Of a DNA stretch of 5,172 bases, positions 1-5,071 are shown in pieces. The DNA is taken from NCBI GenBank assembly GCA_003538615.1, contig DPRT01000050.1, positions 8,239-13,410 on the forward strand. Direction: 5' to 3'. The first letter of the stretch is position 1. Every line of letters begins with the position of its first letter. The notes below the pieces were generated by a model, which made no database searches, was not told the origin of the DNA, and was given only the letters and a program-made list of their open reading frames with translations. Source of the stretch: Holophagaceae bacterium. Lineage in GTDB: Bacteria > Acidobacteriota > Holophagae > Holophagales > Holophagaceae. Position numbers and translations under genes: made by a program.

Positions 1-411
1 CTGAAGGGCGAAGCCCAGACCCGGGAAGCGGAAGCCGCCTTCGTGGAAGCCCTCCGCACGGCCCCGGTCTTCGCGCAGGTGGTCCTGGAGCGGGAATCCG
101 AGCGGCAGGGCGGGGGTTGGGACTTCGAATTGAACCTGCCCGCCGCGGCCGTGCCGCCCCCCTTTGAAGCGAAAGCCGTGAAGACGGGCCCCGCCCCCGC
201 CCCGGTGGCGCCAGCGCCCAGCCGGCCCGCTCCTGTGCCACCCAGGCCCCTGCCTGTGGCACAGCCCCTCGCCCCCCCACCGGCCGCCCCGGCCACCCCT
301 CTCTCCCAGGGCGGCCAGGACAAGCTCCAGGCCCGTCCAGTCCCCACCGACGATGAAGAAGGCCCGCGCCGTCGCCCGAACCTCCGGGGCTCCAGGAGGC
401 CCCCCCAATGA
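1..411 (+). CDS. PilN-like inner-membrane assembly protein, 3' end only
   Basis: This is the C-terminal 136 codons of a gene that is open from the first base of the window and ends at TGA 409-411; its start lies upstream. The first 50 or so residues include ALRTAPVFAQVVLERES and then WDFELNLP. This resembles the end of PilN/GspL-family proteins, where a helix is followed by 'sp.F..V.L' and a final FEL/FxL strand of the periplasmic ferredoxin-like domain. After it comes a tail of about 85 residues rich in Pro and Ala (PAPAPVAPAPSRPAPVPPRP and on), ending in a basic stretch (RRRPNLRGSRRPP). Such a tail is not usual for PilN and may be a flexible periplasmic extension. PilN is a single-pass protein that pairs with PilO and binds cytoplasmic PilM by its N-terminus. 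The next gene is PilO-like and overlaps by 4 bases (ATGA), which supports the call. The identification rests on a short C-terminal signature plus context, so the family is likely but not certain. Confidence 0.68.
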   Translation: MKGEAQTREAEAAFVEALRTAPVFAQVVLERESERQGGGWDFELNLPAAAVPPPFEAKAVKTGPAPAPVAPAPSRPAPVPPRPLPVAQPLAPPPAAPATPLSQGGQDKLQARPVPTDDEEGPRRRPNLRGSRRPPQ

Positions 412-986
412 GCAGCCCTCTCCGCGCGAGCCGTCTCCGCCTGGCCCTGGGCGCCCTGGGCTTGGCCCTGGGCCTCGGCGTGGCGCTCTTCCTGCTCCCG
501 GACGCCTCCCAGCAGCTGGCCCAGAAACGGAAGGCCAAGCGTGAGGCCGAGCTCAACCGGAACCAGCAGGTGCAGCAGCTCCAGGAACTCCAGCAGCTGG
601 CCGACCGCCTCCGCCGGGGCCAGGAGACCCTCGAGAACCTGGAAGCCCGCCTGCCCCGCGGATCTGCCGGCGAACTCCAATGGAACCTCAGCAAGACCCT
701 GCACGAGCTGGCCAAGAAGCATGGCCTCCGCCTCCAGAACGTGAAATACGGCCTGCCCAGCCGGGAAGGCGCCCGCGGTTCGGATCTGGAGGCCGTGGAC
801 GTGCAGTTCGTGGCCCTCGGCATCTACGCCAGCCACAAGGCCTTCATGCTGGAGCTGGAGAGCTCCGGCCTGCCCTTCGCCGTGCGGGATGGCCGCCTGG
901 AGGAAAGCCCTGAAGGCGCGCGACTCGACATCGTGCTCCGCGCCTTCCGCAAAGCCGGTGCCCCGGACCGCGAGGAGGAGGCATGA
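408..986 (+). CDS. PilO-like (GspM-type) inner-membrane alignment protein
   Basis: This encodes 192 aa. The ATG overlaps the upstream stop as ATGA, and AGGAGG at 394-399 lies 8 bases ahead, so the start is well supported. A short basic N-terminus is followed by one membrane segment at about residues 10-30 (LALGALGLALGLGVALFLL), with the rest probably in the periplasm. Residues 36-82 are a Gln/Leu/Glu/Arg-rich coiled coil (QVQQLQELQQLADRLRR). Residues 88-182 look like the PilO/GspM ferredoxin-like fold, with a helix (LSKTLHELAKKHGL), strands (LQNVKYG, AVDVQFVALGIY) and a last strand (ARLDIVLRAF). Known PilO proteins form heterodimers with PilN and recruit PilP, linking the cytoplasmic ATPase and PilM to the secretin. 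Length and domain order fit PilO (about 200 aa). GspM is the type II counterpart and cannot be excluded, because sequence similarity in this family is low. It lies between PilN-like and PilP-like genes, which favours the PilO reading. Confidence 0.78.
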   Translation: MSSPLRASRLRLALGALGLALGLGVALFLLPDASQQLAQKRKAKREAELNRNQQVQQLQELQQLADRLRRGQETLENLEARLPRGSAGELQWNLSKTLHELAKKHGLRLQNVKYGLPSREGARGSDLEAVDVQFVALGIYASHKAFMLELESSGLPFAVRDGRLEESPEGARLDIVLRAFRKAGAPDREEEA

Positions 987-1630
987 GCGCCCCCGCCCGC
1001 GCCTTCGACTTCCGGTCCATGAGCCAGGAACTCCGCGGCAACCGCCGGACCCAGGCGGCCCTCGTGGCCTTCGTCCTGGTTCTGGCCTACGCCCTGTACA
1101 CGATCCTCTCTCCGGACACCCCCCGGGCCAAGCGCGCCGCCGCCGCCGGAACCACGGCCGGCCTGGACTCCCGCCAGCTCCAGGGCTTGCGCAGGCTGCC
1201 GGACTTGGCGGCCCTGGACCGGGCCGGGGAACTGCCGCCGGGCAGCAAGGTCCAGCGGGACCTCTTCCTCTTCGAGGCACCGCCGCCCCCGGCCAGGCCC
1301 GTCAAGCCGCCTCCGCCCCCCCCACCGCCCACGGCGGAGGAGCTGGAGCGCCAGCGGCTGGCCCAGGAGAAGGCCACCGAGTTCGCGGGGAGGCCCCAGG
1401 AACTCCGCTACCTCGGCTTCTTCAAGGGAAGCCCTTCGGGGCTGGTGGGCGCCTTCATGAAGGGCGAGGAGCCCGTGACCCTCATCCAGGGCACCCTCCT
1501 CAGGGACCGCTGGAAGCTGGTCTCCATCCTTGAGACCCGGGCCGAGTTCCAGAACACCAAATACCCAGACCTGCGGATGGTCCTGGAGGCCCGCGACGCC
1601 TCCGGCGGCGCGCCCGTCAATCAATTCTGA
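983..1630 (+). CDS. PilP/GspC-like periplasmic linker protein
   Basis: This encodes 215 aa. The ATG overlaps the previous stop as ATGA, with AGGAGG at 973-978 just upstream. An internal ATG (1019, Met13) has no such site. Residues 1-23 are cytoplasmic and basic, 24-42 form a membrane helix (QAALVAFVLVLAYALYTIL), and 45-98 are a periplasmic linker ending in QRDLFLFEAP, which resembles the 'R.lF.f' element before HR/PilP domains. Residues 99-117 are nearly all proline, and 118-136 form a charged helix. Residues 140-203 look like a small beta domain (LRYLGFFKG, FMKGEEPVTLIQGTLL, WKLVSI). PilP and GspC homology-region domains bind the N0 domain of the secretin, and the secretin is the next gene. 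Many PilP proteins are lipoproteins, whereas this one has a transmembrane anchor, as GspC does. The family call is based on topology, the beta-domain pattern and gene order rather than a strong motif. Confidence 0.66.
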   Translation: MSAPARAFDFRSMSQELRGNRRTQAALVAFVLVLAYALYTILSPDTPRAKRAAAAGTTAGLDSRQLQGLRRLPDLAALDRAGELPPGSKVQRDLFLFEAPPPPARPVKPPPPPPPPTAEELERQRLAQEKATEFAGRPQELRYLGFFKGSPSGLVGAFMKGEEPVTLIQGTLLRDRWKLVSILETRAEFQNTKYPDLRMVLEARDASGGAPVNQF

Positions 1631-1634
1631 TCCG

Positions 1635-1639
1635 AAGGA
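1635..1639 (+). promoter_or_regulatory. Shine-Dalgarno site that decides the secretin start
   Basis: AAGGA at 1635-1639 runs into the first candidate ATG (1639-1641), so it cannot serve that codon. It sits 8 bases ahead of the second in-frame ATG (1648-1650), which is ideal spacing. This favours initiation at 1648 and shortens the protein by three residues (MPP). Confidence 0.6.
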
Positions 1640-1647
1640 TGCCCCCG

Positions 1648-3930
1648 ATGCCGCTCTCCTCCTTCGCTCCCGCCCGGAAAATCCTCGCCGCTGCCGCGAT
1701 CCTGCTTCTCGCCTTCGGATGCACCCTCCACCGGGCCAACAAGGCCTTCGACGAGGGCCGCTACGACGAAGCCGTGGCCGCCTACCGGGAGGTCCTGCGC
1801 AGCAATCCGTCGGACACCAAGGCCCGCATCGGCATCCGCCGGGCCTCCCAGCGCGCCGCAGAAGGGCACCTCTCCCTCGCCCGCCAGGCGGAACAGCGGG
1901 GCCGCCTCGACGTGGTGCTGACAGAGGTCCGCAAGGCCCTGGTGCTGGACCCCGACAACCAGATCGCCCAGGACTGGCTGATCCGCCTGGAGCAGAAGGC
2001 CGCCAGGGAGAAGGCGGAAGCCGATGCCGTCGATGACCTCGAGGTGATGAAGGCCAAGGCCGACACGGTAAGCGGCGTGCAGCTGGATCCGAGGTCCCTC
2101 GAAGGCTTCGACATGAACTTCAGCCGCCGCACCAGCCTGCGGGAGATCTTCGCGCTCCTCAGCAAGGCCTCCGGCGTGAACATCATCACCCACACCTCGT
2201 TCCAGGATCAGAGCATCTCCATCGACCTGCGGGGCCTGCCCTTCCATCGCATCCTCGACACCTTGATGCTCCAGAACGACCTGTTCTACAAGGTGATCGA
2301 CAAGAACACCATCATGGTCTTCAAGGCCACCCCCCAGAACCGCGACCTCTACGAGAACCAGCTCCTCAAGACCTACTACCTGTCCAACGCCGACCCCACG
2401 GAGCTGCGGTCCACCCTCAGCGCCCTCAACCCGCAGCTGCGGGTGTTCACGGACAAGCGCATCAACGCCATCATCGTGAAGGCCAAGCCCCTGGAGCTGG
2501 CCATCGTCGACCAGGTGATCCGCACCCTCGACAAGGCCAAGGCTGAAGTCATGGTCTACATGGAGCTGATGGAGGTCACGGAGAACAGCCTGGAGCAGGT
2601 GGGCCTGCTGCCGGTCATCAACGCTTCGGACAGCTCCGGCACCTACCGAATGGGCGCCACGACCGTGAATAACACTTCGGGCATGAACACCAACTCCGGG
2701 TTCACCAAGATCCACACCGCCGACATCCGCGTCCTCTTCCCCAACCTGGCGCTGGACTTCCTCAAGGGGAACGGCGATGCCCGCCTGGTGGCCAGCCCCA
2801 ATGTCCGCGTGCTCTCCGGCGAAACCGGCGAGGTGAACATCGGCGAGAAGATCTCCACCACGCAGAGCCAACTCTCCCTGCCGACCACCGGTACGACCGG
2901 TACCGCCAATGCCTCATCCCTGCTCGGCGGCGTGGGCCAGACCTCCTTCTCCTACGAGGACGTGGGCGTGAAGATCAAGGTGGAGCCCCGCGTCCACCAC
3001 AACGGCGAGATCACCCTCAAGATCGCCAGCCTCGTCACCACCCTGAAGTCCGGGTCCACGCCGGGCCGTCCAGACCTCGGGAAGCGGGAGATCATCACCT
3101 CCGCCCGCCTGCGGGACGGCGAGACGGCCATCTTCGGCGGCCTGCTGAAGGACGAAGAGCAGAAGAGCCTCCAGGGCATCTGGGGCCTGGCGGACATCCC
3201 CTTCATTGGGCGCCTGGTGGGCAACACACGCAACAGTAAGGCCAAGACGGACGTGATCCTCACCATCCGCGCGGTCCTGGTGCGGAAGCCCATGATCACC
3301 GATCAGGACATGGCGGCCTTCAACCCCGACGAAGCCGCAGCCCAGGCCAGCCAGTTCGCGGCCAAAGCCATGAAGGGGGCCACCCCGCCCGCCGAGACTG
3401 GCCCCGCCGCCTCCGCGCCCCAGCCCGGGACCTCGGTTCAAGCCGTCCCCGCGGCGCCCGCCCAGGGTGCTTCGGCCCAGGCCATCCAGGACAAGAAATC
3501 CGAAGGACCAGCTGAGGACCAGCGTCCTCCGGCGGCCTCAGACCTCGTGATCTTCATGTCCCCCGTGGCCGCGGAAATCAAGGCCGGCGAGCGGGTCCAA
3601 ATTGGCCTCACCGTCAGCGGCGGCCGGGGCCTCAGCTCGGGCACCGTGGAACTCCGCCTGCCTCCCGGTCTCAAGCTCGGCGCCGTGGCGCCCGGCGACT
3701 TCCTCACCGCCGAAGCTGGAAGTCTCGAGCAGTTCCCCGGCAAGGACGGCGTGCTGAAGCTCGTATTCAAGCGCAACGGCGCCGGCGTGGACAGCGGCCT
3801 CCTGGCGACGCTCGAGTTCTCGGGCCTCACCGCCGGCAACGCGCCGGTGCTCATCCAGAGCGGCCAGTTCCTCGCGGGCACCACGCCCATCTCCGGACGC
3901 TGGTCCAACGCCCTCGTGACGGTGCAGTGA
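1648..3930 (+). CDS. TPR-secretin-cohesin liposecretin (GspD/PilQ family)
   Basis: This encodes 760 aa from ATG 1648 (763 from 1639; the Shine-Dalgarno position favours 1648). Residues 10-24 are a hydrophobic signal (ILAAAAILLLAFG) before Cys25, a probable lipidation site with an imperfect lipobox (AFGC). Residues 28-105 hold one clear TPR-like helix pair (KAFDEGRYDEAVAAYREVL) and a weaker second. Residues 150-231 fit the N0/STN domain (TSLREIFALLSKASGVNI), and 238-296 fit one N1/secretin_N domain. From about 298 to 548 is the secretin barrel, with VASPNVRVLSGE from residue 381, DVGVKIKVEP from 438, GETAIFGGLL and IPFIGRLVG. Only one N domain follows N0, as in PilQ; GspD usually has three. 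Residues 555-630 are an Ala/Pro/Gln linker, and 632-760 look like a cohesin-type beta domain (IKAGERVQIGLTVSGG, VELRLPPGLKLGAV, LLATLEFSGL). Secretins form the outer-membrane gate for pilus fibres or secreted proteins. The flanking PilNOP-like genes and pseudopilin supply its partners. Secretin identity is near certain; the cohesin call is by pattern. Confidence 0.93.
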   Translation: MPLSSFAPARKILAAAAILLLAFGCTLHRANKAFDEGRYDEAVAAYREVLRSNPSDTKARIGIRRASQRAAEGHLSLARQAEQRGRLDVVLTEVRKALVLDPDNQIAQDWLIRLEQKAAREKAEADAVDDLEVMKAKADTVSGVQLDPRSLEGFDMNFSRRTSLREIFALLSKASGVNIITHTSFQDQSISIDLRGLPFHRILDTLMLQNDLFYKVIDKNTIMVFKATPQNRDLYENQLLKTYYLSNADPTELRSTLSALNPQLRVFTDKRINAIIVKAKPLELAIVDQVIRTLDKAKAEVMVYMELMEVTENSLEQVGLLPVINASDSSGTYRMGATTVNNTSGMNTNSGFTKIHTADIRVLFPNLALDFLKGNGDARLVASPNVRVLSGETGEVNIGEKISTTQSQLSLPTTGTTGTANASSLLGGVGQTSFSYEDVGVKIKVEPRVHHNGEITLKIASLVTTLKSGSTPGRPDLGKREIITSARLRDGETAIFGGLLKDEEQKSLQGIWGLADIPFIGRLVGNTRNSKAKTDVILTIRAVLVRKPMITDQDMAAFNPDEAAAQASQFAAKAMKGATPPAETGPAASAPQPGTSVQAVPAAPAQGASAQAIQDKKSEGPAEDQRPPAASDLVIFMSPVAAEIKAGERVQIGLTVSGGRGLSSGTVELRLPPGLKLGAVAPGDFLTAEAGSLEQFPGKDGVLKLVFKRNGAGVDSGLLATLEFSGLTAGNAPVLIQSGQFLAGTTPISGRWSNALVTVQ

Positions 3931-4385
3931 GCCGCCAGGGCGGATTCACCCTGCTGGAACTGGTGGTCACGGCCACCGTGCTGCTGATCCTCGCCTCCGT
4001 CACGGTGCCCCTGGCCCGCAACGGCCTCAAGCGCCAGCAGGAGCTGGAACTGCGGCGGAACCTCCGGGAGATCCGCCTCGCCATCGATGAATACAAGAAA
4101 CAGGCCGAGCAGCAGAAGATCAAGGCCCCGCCCGCCGAGGCCAATTTCTATCCGGAGAGCCTGGAAGTCCTGGTGGAAGGCGTTCCCGCCACCGGATCCC
4201 TCAGCCGGAAAGTGCGCTTCCTGCGCCGCATTCCGGTGGATCCCTTCACCGGCAAGGCCGATTGGGGCCTCCGGAGCACCAGCGACGATGCCAACAGCAC
4301 CAGCTGGGGCGGCGGCCATGTCTACGATGTCTACAGCCTGGCCCAGGGCACGGGCATGAACGGAATCCCCTACCGCGAGTGGTAG
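3927..4385 (+). CDS. Type II secretion pseudopilin, GspG/OxpG-like
   Basis: This encodes 152 aa from a GTG start that overlaps the secretin stop as GTGA. No clear Shine-Dalgarno site is visible, so translation is probably coupled to the secretin. The N-terminus is a textbook class III prepilin signal: a short basic leader MSRQGG, cleavage after Gly6, then FTLLELVVTATVLL with Glu at mature position 5 and Pro at mature position 22. Residues 36-66 continue the long N-terminal helix. The globular part carries YPESLEVLV (75-83), RRIPVDPFTGKADWG (100-114) and an ending DVYS...NGIPYREW. The 'PxDPf/w..dW' element and this ending are typical of GspG-like pseudopilins next to atypical type II secretins, such as OxpG of Geobacter. 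Prepilin peptidase PilD/GspO would process and N-methylate it; that gene is not in the window. The calcium loop of classical GspG is less acidic here. It could build a short pseudopilus or a pilus-like fibre. Confidence 0.88.
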   Translation: MSRQGGFTLLELVVTATVLLILASVTVPLARNGLKRQQELELRRNLREIRLAIDEYKKQAEQQKIKAPPAEANFYPESLEVLVEGVPATGSLSRKVRFLRRIPVDPFTGKADWGLRSTSDDANSTSWGGGHVYDVYSLAQGTGMNGIPYREW

Positions 4386-4411
4386 CCCCGGTTCCGGCGC
4401 GAGAAACGGTG

Positions 4412-4440
4412 TTGCCTCTCCCGGCGAACCGCGCTAGGCT
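4412..4440 (+). promoter_or_regulatory. Candidate sigma-70-type promoter for tRNA-Leu
   Basis: TTGCCT (4412-4417) and TAGGCT (4435-4440) are separated by exactly 17 bases and match the -35 and -10 consensus at 4 of 6 and 3 of 6 positions. Transcription would begin near 4447, about 42 bases ahead of the mature tRNA, leaving a leader for RNase P to remove. I found no convincing terminator between the pseudopilin stop (4385) and this site, so operon read-through could also feed the tRNA. The match is modest and the call is tentative. Confidence 0.42.
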
Positions 4441-4488
4441 TGGAGTTCGGCACATCCGGAACCCTAGGGACCCGGGATGCTCTTTCAA

Positions 4489-4574
4489 GCGGATATGGCG
4501 GAATTGGTAGACGCGCTAGTTTCAGGTACTAGTGTTCACAAGACGTGGGGGTTCGAGTCCCTCTATCCGCACCA
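4489..4574 (+). tRNA. tRNA-Leu (anticodon CAG)
   Basis: This is a complete 86-base tRNA with encoded CCA. The acceptor stem is GCGGATA (4489-4495) with TATCCGC (4564-4570), a perfect 7 bp. Discriminator A4571 is followed by CCA at 4572-4574. The D-arm region has the Leu-type GGCGGAATTGGTAGACGCG. The anticodon stem CTAGT/ACTAG (4516-4520, 4528-4532) closes the loop TTCAGGT, with anticodon CAG at 4523-4525 reading CUG codons. A long class II variable arm (4533-4546) precedes the T-arm GGGGG-TTCGAGT-CCCTC (4547-4563, one G-U pair). The long variable arm and A73 are the leucine identity features. CUG is the dominant leucine codon in the neighbouring genes together with CTC, so this should be a heavily used tRNA. 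Confidence 0.97.
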
Positions 4575-4576
4575 CC

Positions 4577-4601
4577 CTTCGGCCCGCTGCGCGGGCCGAA
4601 G
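4577..4601 (+). terminator. GC-rich hairpin directly after tRNA-Leu, weak terminator
   Basis: Perfect 11-bp stem CTTCGGCCCGC/GCGGGCCGAAG with a 3-base loop (TGC), starting two bases after the CCA end. It is followed by TATTG rather than a T-run, so by itself it is a poor intrinsic terminator. It may instead block exonucleases until the tRNA 3' end is processed, or act with the second hairpin at 4645-4671. Confidence 0.45.
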
Positions 4602-4644
4602 TATTGAAAAACCTAAAGGTGCCTGGCCCTTCCAGGCTCGACCC

Positions 4645-4671
4645 ATCCTCGGTACGGGACTGAGGATTTTT
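4645..4671 (+). terminator. Rho-independent terminator between tRNA-Leu and rpsO
   Basis: ATCCTCGGT (4645-4653) pairs with ACTGAGGAT (4659-4667) over 9 bp including one G-U, with a 5-base loop ACGGG. TTTTT at 4667-4671 overlaps the stem's last base and extends past it. Layout and T-run fit an intrinsic terminator on the plus strand. It probably ends the tRNA transcript. If an rpsO transcript starts upstream of it, it could instead act as an attenuator. A smaller hairpin, GCCTGG/CCAGGC (4621-4637), precedes it. Confidence 0.55.
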
Positions 4672-4743
4672 CGCCGCAGGCGATACTGGCAACGCGAAGC
4701 GTTGGCAGCAGGGTGACGGGCGATCCCCCGAAAAGGAGCCACC
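4672..4743 (+). promoter_or_regulatory. Structured 5' leader of rpsO, candidate S15 autoregulatory RNA
   Basis: This non-coding stretch holds several helices. TCGCC/GGCGA (4671-4675 with 4679-4683) has a GCA loop. CTG-G-CAACGC/GCGTTG-G-CAG (4686-4708) has a GAA loop and one G-G mismatch. CGGG/CCCG (4717-4720 with 4727-4730) sits next to the Shine-Dalgarno site. TCGCC has a second possible partner, GGCGA at 4719-4723, so two folds compete. TTTTC (4668-4672) can pair with GAAAA (4730-4734), which touches the Shine-Dalgarno AAGGAG at 4733-4738. S15 is known to repress its own mRNA by leader RNAs that differ between phyla. That this leader does so is inference from its structure and position. I see no strong promoter for rpsO; GATACT (4682-4687) is the nearest -10-like element and lacks a good -35. 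Confidence 0.32.
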
Positions 4744-5013
4744 ATGGCCCTCAATGTGGAACAGAAGAAGATCATCATCGACGACTACAAGCAGCACGAG
4801 TCGGATACGGGTTCGCCCGAAGTGCAGGTCGCGATCCTCACCAAGCGCATCAACGACCTCACCGAGCACTTCAAGACCCACACCAAGGACTACCACAGCC
4901 GTCGCGGCCTCATGATCATGGTCGGCCAGCGCCGTCGCCTGCTCGACTACCTCAAGAAGAAGAGCAAGGACCGCTACGCCACCCTGATCGAGCGCCTCGG
5001 CCTCCGCCGGTAG
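4744..5013 (+). CDS. rpsO: 30S ribosomal protein S15
   Basis: This encodes 89 aa, the standard length of bacterial S15. S15 is a primary-binding protein that joins the three-way junction of helices 20-22 in the central domain of 16S rRNA, nucleates the 30S platform, and helps form an inter-subunit bridge. The sequence carries the family signature throughout: [10 protein letters not shown] (21-30), H42, KDYHSRRGL (48-56), [11 protein letters not shown] (61-71) and the ending LIERLGLRR. The rRNA-contacting residues known from the family are present (in numbering with Met1: Thr22, Gly23, Gln28, His42, Asp49, Ser52, Tyr69). Tyr50 replaces the His of E. coli in DHHS. AAGGAG at 4733-4738 lies 5 bases before the ATG. 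The gene appears monocistronic, with a terminator before and after it. pnp, its common downstream neighbour, is not next. Confidence 0.99.
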   Translation: MALNVEQKKIIIDDYKQHESDTGSPEVQVAILTKRINDLTEHFKTHTKDYHSRRGLMIMVGQRRRLLDYLKKKSKDRYATLIERLGLRR

Positions 5014-5030
5014 GGAATGGTTCCGCTCTC

Positions 5031-5058
5031 CAAAACGCCCGCGCAAGCGGGCGTTTTG
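5031..5058 (+). terminator. Strong intrinsic terminator after rpsO
   Basis: This is a perfect 12-bp inverted repeat, CAAAACGCCCGC (5031-5042) and GCGGGCGTTTTG (5047-5058), with a GNRA tetraloop GCAA. It begins 17 bases after the rpsO stop. The GC core with an A-run on one side and TTTT on the other makes it potentially bidirectional. Confidence 0.9.
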
Positions 5059-5071
5059 CTATGTTCAGAAG

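Noticed and set aside
824..1624. Minus-strand open frame of 266 codons opposite the PilO/PilP-like genes
   Set aside because: Low-complexity product (Gly/Arg-rich) opposite genes with strong start and overlap evidence.
1621..2871. Long minus-strand open frame of 416 codons opposite the secretin
   Set aside because: It mirrors the secretin codons, as expected in high-GC DNA. The product is Gly/Val/Leu/His-rich with no recognisable domain, and the plus-strand secretin is certain.
2886..2905. Short tandem repeat (ACCGGTAC twice) in the secretin gene
   Set aside because: Two copies only, in frame and encoding a Thr/Gly loop; normal for the variable loop of secretin barrels.
3438..4319. Minus-strand open frame of 293 codons opposite the secretin tail and pseudopilin
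   Set aside because: It is the antisense shadow of two well-supported genes; no domain and no plausible ribosome site.
4389..4431. CGGTTC/GAACCG inverted repeat after the pseudopilin gene as a terminator
   Set aside because: Only 6 bp with a loop of about 31 bases and no T-run; it overlaps the candidate tRNA promoter.
4461..4476. Palindromes CCTAGG and CCCGGG upstream of tRNA-Leu as an operator or attachment site
   Set aside because: Six-base palindromes are common in GC-rich DNA. No duplicated tRNA 3' end or integrase is present to suggest an att site.
4477..4716. Plus-strand open frame of 79 codons across the tRNA-Leu region
   Set aside because: It runs through the complete tRNA and both hairpins; the product is a translation of structural RNA.
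4738..4747. GCCACCATGG at the rpsO start, identical to a eukaryotic Kozak context
   Set aside because: Coincidence: a proper bacterial Shine-Dalgarno AAGGAG is present 5 bases upstream of the ATG and the gene is bacterial S15.
4522..5046. Minus-strand open frame opposite rpsO and its leader
   Set aside because: Shadow of rpsO, and it begins inside the terminator.
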